This document shows, one piece after another, positions 51,885 through 60,338 of a stretch of DNA of 64,000 bases (positions within the stretch are counted from its first letter, which is position 1; each line of letters opens with the position of its first letter). A program made the translations under genes and the position numbers. The notes under the pieces were generated by a model, which did not search any database, had not been told where the DNA came from, and saw only the letters and a list, made by a program, of their open reading frames with translations. The stretch comes from Flavobacterium lindanitolerans (lineage in GTDB: Bacteria; Bacteroidota; Bacteroidia; Flavobacteriales; Flavobacteriaceae), in assembly GCF_002846575.1 (NCBI RefSeq), contig NZ_PJND01000007.1, positions 992,001 through 1,056,000 of the forward strand. Reading direction: 5' to 3'.

Positions 51885-52763
51885 CTAATTATTAATAATC
51901 ATATTTTTATTTCGGATATCAATTGTAATCTTATCGCCAAGCCAGTTTATACTTCCAATCGCTTCATAAATCAACCCGTCAATAAAAGTAGCCTTAAAAT
52001 TAGTGGCTGAAATTTTGTTGCTCGATTCAGTATTTATTTTGGAAAGGTTGGTGTAATAATAATTGTTTCCTTCAGTCGGCTTGAAATCGCTTTTCTGATG
52101 TTTCATTTCTGTTTTTGAAGGGTCGATTCCTAACGATTGCATGTATCTCGAATTGAATCTGAATACATTGAAGCCGGCGCCACTGTCTAAATTCATTTGT
52201 ACAACAAGTTTGTCGTTGAGTTGAACATAGGTGGCTATCCCTAAGGTTTTTCCTAAATCATCTGAAATCTGGATAGGGATAGAAATACCTTTTTTTGCGA
52301 GTTCTTTGACTGATTTTTCTGTTTCTAAAACCAATACTTTATTCTTGTAATCGATGGTGATGGGAATGTTTCTGAAAGGCAATAACGATATCAGGCCATC
52401 AACAGGGAAATCCAAATCAATAACAGTAAATTTTTCAGCGTTTAACTTTTGGTTGCCAATTTCTAAACTTTTCGTATCCCAAAGATCCGCTACAATCTCT
52501 TCGCCTGTAGCCCTGTGACCGGTATAAAATCCATCCGTTTTTTTCAGGTCTTTCACGTTGTCCGCAAATTTCTTTGTCAATAAATTAAGTCCGGCACCGG
52601 TGTCAAAAATAAAATTTCCTTCTACATTATTTATTTTTGCTTTTACTAAAATATGACCACTTCCAAGCAGCGTAAAGGGAATGGAGATTGTTTTATTGAT
52701 TTGTTCCTGTCCAAAAGAATTCAGGCATAAAAGCAGGCATAGAAATAAAGCAGTTTTTTTCAT
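51885..52763 (-). CDS. Exported retropepsin-like aspartyl protease family protein
   Basis: 292 residues, signal peptide ending near SFGQ. Two D-S/T-G-A motifs are seen: FIFDTGAGLNLL (about residue 54) and MNLDSGAGFNVF (about residue 180), consistent with a duplicated pepsin-type active site. A PDZ domain often found in this group is absent. Its location directly before the serine hydrolase suggests related envelope functions. Substrate unknown. Confidence 0.85.
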   Translation of the reverse strand: MKKTALFLCLLLCLNSFGQEQINKTISIPFTLLGSGHILVKAKINNVEGNFIFDTGAGLNLLTKKFADNVKDLKKTDGFYTGHRATGEEIVADLWDTKSLEIGNQKLNAEKFTVIDLDFPVDGLISLLPFRNIPITIDYKNKVLVLETEKSVKELAKKGISIPIQISDDLGKTLGIATYVQLNDKLVVQMNLDSGAGFNVFRFNSRYMQSLGIDPSKTEMKHQKSDFKPTEGNNYYYTNLSKINTESSNKISATNFKATFIDGLIYEAIGSINWLGDKITIDIRNKNMIINN

Positions 52764-52826
52764 TGTAGGGTTTTGAGTGGTTATTTATATGACGCAATTT
52801 GTCTGTTTCTGTTACACCTTGCTATT

Positions 52827-55664
52827 TTAATGTGCTTCCAGCCAATTATGTCCTTTGCCCAAATCTACAATTAAGGGTACATCCAGTTTAAATGCATTTT
52901 CCATTTCCTGCTTAATCATTGGCTGTATTTTTTCAAGTTCACTATTATGAACGTCAAAAACAAGTTCATCGTGTACCTGGAGCAACATTTTACTCTTCCA
53001 GTTTTCTTCATTTAAGCGTTTGTGGATATTAATCATGGCTATTTTGATAATGTCTGCCGCGCTTCCCTGTATTGGGGCATTGACAGCGTTTCGTTCAGCA
53101 GCACCGCGAACAACAGCATTTTGTGAATTAATATCTTTTAAATAACGTCTTCTTCCCAGAATGGTCTGAACATAACCGTGCTGTCTGGCATATTCAATCT
53201 GTTCCTGAATGTAGGCTTTCAATCTTGGATAGGTCAGGTAATAGGCATCAATCAGGTCTTTAGATTCGGAACGCGAAAGCGATGTCTGGTTGCTTAATCC
53301 AAAAGCAGAGACTCCGTAGACAATCCCGAAGTTTACGGTTTTGGCGTGGCTTCGTTGCTCACGGGTGACTTCTTCCAGAGAAACATTAAAAACTTTCGCA
53401 GCGGTAGAAGCGTGAATGTCTTCACCGTTTTGGAAAGATTTTACCATTTCCGGATCGCCACTCAGTGCTGCAATAATTCGCAATTCAATTTGAGAATAAT
53501 CGGCAGAAACCAAAGTGTAGTTTTCGTCTCTTGCAATAAATGCTTTTCGGATTAGACGGCCTCTTTCCGTACGGATTGGGATATTCTGCAGGTTCGGATT
53601 GTTGGAGCTAAGACGCCCTGTTGCGGCTACAGTCTGCATATAATCCGTGTGAACTCTTCCGGTTTTTGAGCATACCTGTAAAGGCAAGGCATCCACATAC
53701 GTGTTAAGCAGTTTTACCAATTGTCGCCAATCCAGAATGTCCTGAACAAACGGACTTGATAATGCTAAATAAGAAAGAACTTCCTCACCGGTAGCATATT
53801 GTCCGGTTTTGGTCTTTTTTTGTTTGGTTCCGCCAATCTTTAACTTGTCAAATAAAATCTCTCCCAATTGTTTTGGAGAGGCCAGATTGAACTTTTCTCC
53901 GGCATTTTCATAAATCTGATTTTCCAGTTTTTGTATATCGTCCTTTAGTTCTTTAGACAGGTTGTGCAGGAATTCGACATCCAGATTGACACCTTCTCTT
54001 TCCATATCTGCAAGAACAGGAACCAGAGGTACTTCTATTTCCTCAAATAATTTTTTTGTATTAGTGCTGTCCAGCTCTTTGCTGAAAATGTCTTTTAGCT
54101 GGAGGGTCACATCTGCGTCTTCTACCGCATATTCCTTGACATCTTCAACAGGCACTTCCCGCATGTTTTTTTGGTTTTTCCCTTTTTTTCCAATCAGTTC
54201 TTCGATAGACTGCGGAGAATATTGAAGATAGGTCTCGGATAAAATATCCATATTGTGGCGCATATCCGGGTTAATCAGATAATGGGCAATCATGGTGTCA
54301 AATATTTTTCCTTTGACTTCAATATTATAGTTGGCCAGGACTTTCAGGTCATACTTTAGGTTTTGGCCTATTTTTTCGATTCCTTCTGCTTCAAAAAACG
54401 GGATAAATTTGTTGACAAGAGTTTGAGCCTCGGTTTGGTTTTCAGGGAAAGGAACATAGAAACCCTTGCCTTTTTCCCATGAAAATGACATTCCGACCAA
54501 TTCAGCAGTCAACGGGTCGATTCCGGTTGTTTCTGTGTCGAAACAAACGCTTGTTTGTTTGAGCAGGTTTTGCATGAGGAATTTTACCGCCATGTCGCCT
54601 TCAACCAATTGATAGAAGTGCTCGGTGTCTTTTAGTGTCTTATAAAAACTGGTTTTAACTTCTCCCGTTGTTTCGTCTGTTGTGGTAGCAAAAAGGTCAA
54701 ACTGCTCTTCATTTTTTGCCTGCGGTTTTTTATATAGCTTGGCATCCGGCTGATTGTTTGCCGCCGGTAAAGAGCTACCGGGTCTGAAAATCGCATCAAA
54801 TTGCTCTGCCATTCTCCTGAATTCAAGTTCCTGGAAAATCGCTTCGGTTTTTTCAATGTCCGGGCGTGTAAGCTCGTAATCCGTTTCATTAAATGTCACA
54901 TCACAATCTGTAATAATAGTTGCCAGTTTTTTGGACAGGATTCCCTTTTCCTTATTGGCTTCTATATTTTCTTTCATTTTGCCTTTCAGCAAATGCGTAT
55001 TTTCGAGAAGGTTTTCCATTGTGCCAAATTCCTTCAACAGTTTTTTGGCGGTTACTTCTCCTACGCCGGGAAGTCCGGGAATATTATCAACGGCATCACC
55101 CATCATTCCCAGAAAATCAATTACCTGCTCCGGTCTTTCAATTTCAAATTTTGCCAAGACTTCCGGAACACCCCAGATTTCAATACCGTTCCCCATTCGG
55201 GCCGGACGGTACATGAAGATGTTTTCAGAAACCAATTGTGCAAAATCCTTATCAGGCGTCACCATAAACACTTTGTAGTTTTGTTTTTCGGCCTGTTTTG
55301 CAATAGTTCCTATTAAGTCGTCGGCTTCGCATCCGGCATATTCAATAATAGGAATATGCATTGCTTTTAGCAATTCATGAATATAAGGAATCGCAATCTG
55401 GATGGCTTCAGGTGTAGCATCACGATTGGCTTTATAATCGGCAAACATTTCACTTCTTACATGGCTCCCTTCCTTATCGAATGCTACTGCCAGATGGTCT
55501 GGCTTTTCCCTTTTAATCAAATCTAAAAGGGAATTCATAAACCCCATAATGGCTGAGGTATCCATTCCTTTAGAGTTGATTCTTGGGTTTTTAATAAATG
55601 CGTAATAGCCTCGGAAGATTAAAGCGTAGGCATCAAGAAGAAATAGGCGTTTTTGCTGTGACAT
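52827..55664 (-). CDS. polA: DNA polymerase I
   Basis: 945 residues, complete. 5'-3' exonuclease domain (residues 1-290: FRGYYAFIKNPRI, ADDLIGTIAKQ, MMGDAVDNIPGLPGVGEVTAKKLL). An intact 3'-5' exonuclease domain (CFDTETTGIDPL, GQNLKYDLKVL, the AVEDADVTLQL segment). Polymerase domain with motif A VSADYSQIELRI, motif B RSHAKTVNFGIVYGVSAFGL and motif C LLQVHDELVFDV. A -7-like TATTTTTG on the minus strand lies at 55687-55694. Confidence 0.99.
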   Translation of the reverse strand: MSQQKRLFLLDAYALIFRGYYAFIKNPRINSKGMDTSAIMGFMNSLLDLIKREKPDHLAVAFDKEGSHVRSEMFADYKANRDATPEAIQIAIPYIHELLKAMHIPIIEYAGCEADDLIGTIAKQAEKQNYKVFMVTPDKDFAQLVSENIFMYRPARMGNGIEIWGVPEVLAKFEIERPEQVIDFLGMMGDAVDNIPGLPGVGEVTAKKLLKEFGTMENLLENTHLLKGKMKENIEANKEKGILSKKLATIITDCDVTFNETDYELTRPDIEKTEAIFQELEFRRMAEQFDAIFRPGSSLPAANNQPDAKLYKKPQAKNEEQFDLFATTTDETTGEVKTSFYKTLKDTEHFYQLVEGDMAVKFLMQNLLKQTSVCFDTETTGIDPLTAELVGMSFSWEKGKGFYVPFPENQTEAQTLVNKFIPFFEAEGIEKIGQNLKYDLKVLANYNIEVKGKIFDTMIAHYLINPDMRHNMDILSETYLQYSPQSIEELIGKKGKNQKNMREVPVEDVKEYAVEDADVTLQLKDIFSKELDSTNTKKLFEEIEVPLVPVLADMEREGVNLDVEFLHNLSKELKDDIQKLENQIYENAGEKFNLASPKQLGEILFDKLKIGGTKQKKTKTGQYATGEEVLSYLALSSPFVQDILDWRQLVKLLNTYVDALPLQVCSKTGRVHTDYMQTVAATGRLSSNNPNLQNIPIRTERGRLIRKAFIARDENYTLVSADYSQIELRIIAALSGDPEMVKSFQNGEDIHASTAAKVFNVSLEEVTREQRSHAKTVNFGIVYGVSAFGLSNQTSLSRSESKDLIDAYYLTYPRLKAYIQEQIEYARQHGYVQTILGRRRYLKDINSQNAVVRGAAERNAVNAPIQGSAADIIKIAMINIHKRLNEENWKSKMLLQVHDELVFDVHNSELEKIQPMIKQEMENAFKLDVPLIVDLGKGHNWLEAH

Positions 55665-55709
55665 AAAAAATGGTTTCTATAGCTTTCAAAAATACAAAAC
55701 TTAAGGTGT

Positions 55710-55748
55710 AAAAATAGAAAAACCGATGCTAAATAATCAGCACCGGTT
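55710..55748 (-). terminator. Terminator after the GEVED-domain T9SS gene
   Basis: On the minus strand a 10-bp stem (one G-U pair, arms 55739-55748 and 55721-55730) around an 8-base loop is followed by a T-rich stretch. It separates this gene from polA. Confidence 0.75.
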
Positions 55749-55801
55749 CTTCATAAAAAAACAAAAAACTAACTAATAAGGATATGGAACTAACATGTAA
55801 T

Positions 55802-58711
55802 TTATTTTTTAATGACTTTCTGTTTGGCTGTCTGTCCGTTTATAAAATCAATATGGAAAATATAAATTCCGTTGGCCACATCAGACAGGCTTATCTGTGA
55901 TGTTTTTTGGATGGAAACTAACTGACCAAGCTGATTGTAGATTTTTACCTCCTTGATTTCTAAATCGGTTAATAAGTTGACAATACCGTTTGTTGGGTTT
56001 GGATATAGTTTGAAATTGGTTTTGTCAAAACCGCCAACGCTAAGGTTTTCTTCAATATTCAGGGTGTAATCTTCTGCCTGTCCGTAACTGTCCGTATTGC
56101 ATGCAGGAATAGTTGATGATTGGTATTTTTTCAATACTCTCATTCGAACACTTCCGATAGTTGCTGTTGCTGGAACTGTAATTTCGGCGTTTAATTCTAC
56201 AGCGTCTTCGCCAGATGAATTGGAAAGGTAGCCTAACGATTGGCCTTCGCTATCTTCAAAAGTTCCGTTGTTGTTCCAGTCGATATAGACTTTGAAATAA
56301 CCGGAATAGGAACCGTTTGTATTTCCTTTTAATCGGATTGGATAGGTGTTTCCAACTCTAACATTTCCAACTATTGAAGTGAAATTTTCATAAGCCGGAC
56401 CTGATGTTGAAGCTGGCGAAGTATTGCTGATACCGGCAAATTCAACCAGTGTGATAGGTTCTGTTCCTTGTGAGAAATTTGGCGTACAATAGACCAGAGG
56501 CTGATTGCTAAGTTGTATCTGGATTTCTCCAAAAATAGTATTGTCTATAACTGAAGTAGCGCGCACTTTTACCTGACCATTCATAATTGCTGTCAGTAAT
56601 CCGGTTGAGCTGATTGTTGCCAGGGTATTGCCTTCTGTGATTGACCAGGTTACACTTTGGTTTGCTTCTAAAGGCAGGATGTTTGCGGCTAATTGCAATG
56701 TTCCTCCTGAAGTTGTGATTTCTGCCGGAGTACTGTTTTGTGTCGTAACTGTAATAGAAGTTGGCGGAGTTGCGTTGGCAATGGCTTCTAAAGAAAATTC
56801 ATCAATTCCTAATCCATAAGATGAGGTACCTCCATTGGTTATTCCTTGTGCAATTACAAAGAAAGGTGCTGCATAATACGATTGTGGAATGGCAACAGTA
56901 TAATTGTACCAACCGGCTGCTGTAACTGCAGGTTCAAGAGTTGTTTTAAGCGATACAGAAAGTAGTTCTGTAGCACCGCTTAATGAATTTGTTGTGTTCA
57001 CATGGAATTTTACGACATCTGTAGCATGTCCGTTTGTGTTTCTGTAAATCCAGACTTTCATGCGAATCAACTCATGTGTTTGTGCAGAGAAGTCGAATAG
57101 AGGGCTGATAAGCAAGGCACTTGAATTGTTGTAAGCTTTAATCATTTGTCTTTCACCGCTTATTCTTGTCGGAACTTCGGAAGTCCCTGTTGATACAGCC
57201 CAATTCGCAGTTCCGGTAATCATAGTTGTTGCCCAGCAGGAAAGGTCGGTCGCATTAAAGCTTTCTGTATAAGGAAGAGCCGTAACAGATTCGCATAAAG
57301 TAGAAATATTTCCGGTTGAAGAGTAAACGCCACTGCAATTGCTTACCGCTTTTATCTTATAAAAATATTTGGTGTTGCTTGATAATCCGGTTACCAGGAA
57401 TGTTGTCTGTGAAGAAGTTTGTGTAAATGGAGAACCGGCAACAGGGCTTGAAAAGTCGCTGTTGGTAGCCACTTCAATAACATAATTGAAAGTAGCTGCA
57501 TTTCCGCTTGCCGGAGCAGCCCAGTTAAGGACAAAGCTGTTCATTGTAGCGTTCGTTGAAGTTATCTGATTAACAGGAGCCGGACAATTTACCGCATCTG
57601 AAGTCAATGGAGCTGTTGTGTTATAAACAGGTCCTCCTGTGCAGGCAGTATTTATTGCATAAACTGTATAGGTGTAGGCAGTATTTCCCTGAATGCCGCT
57701 AGAGCTATTGTCTGTGAAGTTTGTATTGCTGCCACTATAACTAACGTAAGCGTTAAGTGCGGTATTGTTGCCTGTGGCATAGTTTGTTCCGTTTTGCGGA
57801 GGGTTTGGAACAGTTCCTTGCGGAGTTCTTAATACCAGATATTTGTCTGCTCTCGGACTTGCTGCCGTAAAGCTTCCGTTTATGATAATACCCTGTATAT
57901 CAAATGTCAGGGTAGTAGGTTGCGATGCCGGAACCACGCATGGTGAAGGCGGCACCCATGTGAAGGTGTAACCTGAACCTGGCAAGGAAGTGGAATTACA
58001 GGTCATGGATGAAGTGTTTGACGAACCGGCAGCGGAAAGTATCCAGTTGCTTGTGGCAACTCCGCTGGAATATCTGTTGTTGAAATCGGAATTTGTAGCT
58101 CCGCGAAGTCCAACCTGTGCCGTTGCCGAAGTTGGTGTTCCGGTTACTTTCAGGTCATAAACAATATTGATTTCTCCGTTTTCTTTCAGGCGAATTTGAA
58201 AACTCCAGTCAAAATAACTGGTGATTGAGGTAGAACTTAAATAGGGCCTGAAATGCATCCATTGAATGACAAATTCCCTGTTAGGTGCCGTTCCTACTTC
58301 CTGAGTACTGATGCTTCCCGTTCTTCCGTCGATATTGTATAAGGCATGCATATCTGTGGCAACGGCTGCAATCGCGCCGTCAAATGTAGTTGCACTATTC
58401 GAAATAGGAGTATTGCCGCTTGGGGATGTTGCTCCAAAACTTACAAAACCATCAGCATGGATGTTTAATGCTGTAAAAGTGGTTCCGTTAAATGGAAAAC
58501 TGAACGGAATCGCAACGGCATTGTATTTATTGTCGTCAATTGCACCTGTTCCTGTTAATGAGGTAGGCTCCGCAATTAAGGTTGGGTTAGTCAAATCTGT
58601 AAAGGTTCCGGCACTTTGTGAGAATCCATAATTGACAATCTGTGCTGATGCTGTTCCATAAATAAGCATCAGAAGCATCAGGGTAAATGTTTTTGTGTAA
58701 TTTGTTTGCAT
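55802..58711 (-). CDS. T9SS-exported multidomain adhesin-like protein with fibronectin-III and GEVED domains
   Basis: 969 residues. Signal peptide (LMLLMLIYGTASAQ); an N-terminal beta domain (residues 20-250); one or more fibronectin III-like domains (about 375-470, LNWAAPASGNAATFNYVIEV); a lectin/choice-of-anchor-type module (about 475-650, FNATDLSCWATT...GLGIDEFSLEA); a bacterial Ig-like Big_2 module (LLTAIMNGQVKVRA); a GEVED domain (YIDWNNNGTFEDSEG, GQAEDYTLNI). The T9SS type A sorting domain (KLYPNPTNGIVNL to KQKVIKK) directs outer-membrane export. Probably a cell-surface or secreted binding protein. Confidence 0.92.
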   Translation of the reverse strand: MQTNYTKTFTLMLLMLIYGTASAQIVNYGFSQSAGTFTDLTNPTLIAEPTSLTGTGAIDDNKYNAVAIPFSFPFNGTTFTALNIHADGFVSFGATSPSGNTPISNSATTFDGAIAAVATDMHALYNIDGRTGSISTQEVGTAPNREFVIQWMHFRPYLSSTSITSYFDWSFQIRLKENGEINIVYDLKVTGTPTSATAQVGLRGATNSDFNNRYSSGVATSNWILSAAGSSNTSSMTCNSTSLPGSGYTFTWVPPSPCVVPASQPTTLTFDIQGIIINGSFTAASPRADKYLVLRTPQGTVPNPPQNGTNYATGNNTALNAYVSYSGSNTNFTDNSSSGIQGNTAYTYTVYAINTACTGGPVYNTTAPLTSDAVNCPAPVNQITSTNATMNSFVLNWAAPASGNAATFNYVIEVATNSDFSSPVAGSPFTQTSSQTTFLVTGLSSNTKYFYKIKAVSNCSGVYSSTGNISTLCESVTALPYTESFNATDLSCWATTMITGTANWAVSTGTSEVPTRISGERQMIKAYNNSSALLISPLFDFSAQTHELIRMKVWIYRNTNGHATDVVKFHVNTTNSLSGATELLSVSLKTTLEPAVTAAGWYNYTVAIPQSYYAAPFFVIAQGITNGGTSSYGLGIDEFSLEAIANATPPTSITVTTQNSTPAEITTSGGTLQLAANILPLEANQSVTWSITEGNTLATISSTGLLTAIMNGQVKVRATSVIDNTIFGEIQIQLSNQPLVYCTPNFSQGTEPITLVEFAGISNTSPASTSGPAYENFTSIVGNVRVGNTYPIRLKGNTNGSYSGYFKVYIDWNNNGTFEDSEGQSLGYLSNSSGEDAVELNAEITVPATATIGSVRMRVLKKYQSSTIPACNTDSYGQAEDYTLNIEENLSVGGFDKTNFKLYPNPTNGIVNLLTDLEIKEVKIYNQLGQLVSIQKTSQISLSDVANGIYIFHIDFINGQTAKQKVIKK

Positions 58712-58769
58712 GTAAAAGTATAAATGATTAATTATTGCGCTAGCCCTAAATCAGGACCAGGTTATTGTA

Positions 58770-60191
58770 CTATTTTTTAATAATTTTTTTGTTGGCAGTT
58801 TGTCCGTTTTCAAAATCGACACGAACCATGTAGATCCCGTTGGCAAGATTTTCCAAATTGAACTGAGATTGTTTTTGTGTGGCGATAAGCTGTCCTAAAT
58901 GGTTGTAAAGACTAATGTTTCTGATGGCTTCTCTGGTCAGGATATTGATTAAGCCTTCTGTTGGGTTTGGATATAATTTGAAATCGTTTTTGTTGAAACT
59001 AAGGGTGTTTAAATTCCCCTCATTGATTATCTTGTTTTCGTAAAGCCTTGTTTGTGCTACACCATCGCTTTCAAAGCCAATGGTTAGTAAATCCATATCC
59101 CCATCATTATCATAATCAAGCCATTGACCTTTAGACATATATACGGCTATAATGGGAGCACTGTTTTCAGTGTCTAAAGTATAGGTTCCATTACTGTTTT
59201 TCTTATATAACAGTATTGTATTTTCGTTGTTAGCATTACGTCCAATTGAGAAAATATCAATGAGACCATCGTTGTTGTAATCTATAAATTTTGAATTTCC
59301 ATTATAGATACCTGTAAAGCCATTTTCCTGAATCGTAAAGTTTCCGGAACCATCATTTGTGTATATTGTTAATGTTGGAATGCGAGAGTAGTTAGTTCCT
59401 GAAATCAGTAGGTCAGGATAACCGTCGCCATTGATATCCATATTGTCAATTGAAGAAATATAGATACCCGGTAGGGTTGTAGGTTTCTCTGTAAAAGTTT
59501 CTCTTCCAGAGTTGATGTAAAGCTTGGTTTCAGGGATATAGTTTGTGCTTAATCCCGTTACCAGAATGTCGGGATATCCGTCTGCATTGGCATCAAAAAC
59601 CTTTATCGCACTAAAATAGGTCCCCAACAGTCCTGCATTCAGGTCTGAAAAAGTACCGTCCTGGTTTTGTTTGAAAACTTTTGTGATGTATTGTGAACCC
59701 AGATTTCCGTTGACAACAATGTCTGGTAAACCATCATTTGTCAAATCGGCAATAGCAACCGAACCGTATTTTACACCCGGAATGCCTGATGTTGTGTTTT
59801 TGGTAAAACTACCGTCGCCGTTATTGTAATAGATTTCAAAAACTATCGGTGAATTTTCCCCGGTTTTTGTTCCTGTGACAATGAAATCCTGTTTATTATC
59901 GCCATTAAGGTCACCCACAGCAATGGCAGAATACATTATCTGGCTGAGGGCAGTATTGGTGTTTTCTGTAAATATTCCGTTGTTGTTTTTAAATATTCCA
60001 GTGTATCCTGTATATCCCGGTTTGGCTCCTGAAATGATAAAATCGGTTTTTCCGTCGTTGTCAAAATCTGCCACGGCGCTATCACCATAAAATACGCCCT
60101 GGAATGTCTGGTTAGTAACTGCTTGAAAAATTTGGCTGTACATAAAACCGCCATTTAAAATTGTGATGAATAGAAAGAATGTTTTTTTCAT
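58770..60191 (-). CDS. T9SS-exported FG-GAP/VCBS repeat protein
   Basis: 473 residues. Signal peptide, then about seven FG-GAP/VCBS units over residues 25-385, each with a calcium-binding-like D-x-D/N-x-D-G core (DFDNDGKTD, DLNGDNKQD, DLTNDGLPD, DANADGYPD, DINGDGYPD, DYNNDGLID, DYDNDGDMD), predicting a beta-propeller. The sorting domain (KLYPNPTEGLINI...NKKIIKK) completes it. Close paralogue of the next upstream gene. Role in adhesion or carbohydrate binding is possible, not shown. Confidence 0.92.
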   Translation of the reverse strand: MKKTFFLFITILNGGFMYSQIFQAVTNQTFQGVFYGDSAVADFDNDGKTDFIISGAKPGYTGYTGIFKNNNGIFTENTNTALSQIMYSAIAVGDLNGDNKQDFIVTGTKTGENSPIVFEIYYNNGDGSFTKNTTSGIPGVKYGSVAIADLTNDGLPDIVVNGNLGSQYITKVFKQNQDGTFSDLNAGLLGTYFSAIKVFDANADGYPDILVTGLSTNYIPETKLYINSGRETFTEKPTTLPGIYISSIDNMDINGDGYPDLLISGTNYSRIPTLTIYTNDGSGNFTIQENGFTGIYNGNSKFIDYNNDGLIDIFSIGRNANNENTILLYKKNSNGTYTLDTENSAPIIAVYMSKGQWLDYDNDGDMDLLTIGFESDGVAQTRLYENKIINEGNLNTLSFNKNDFKLYPNPTEGLINILTREAIRNISLYNHLGQLIATQKQSQFNLENLANGIYMVRVDFENGQTANKKIIKK

Positions 60192-60338
60192 GGTGTATAG
60201 TATTTGTATATGGTTTATAATTTTCTCAATAATATAATAACCGGAAGTTTAGTTTTGCAGATATTATTCCTTACTGCTTTCCGTATTGTAATTATAGCGC
60301 CAGCCTCAAAAAATGGGACCAGCGCTATTTATTGGGTT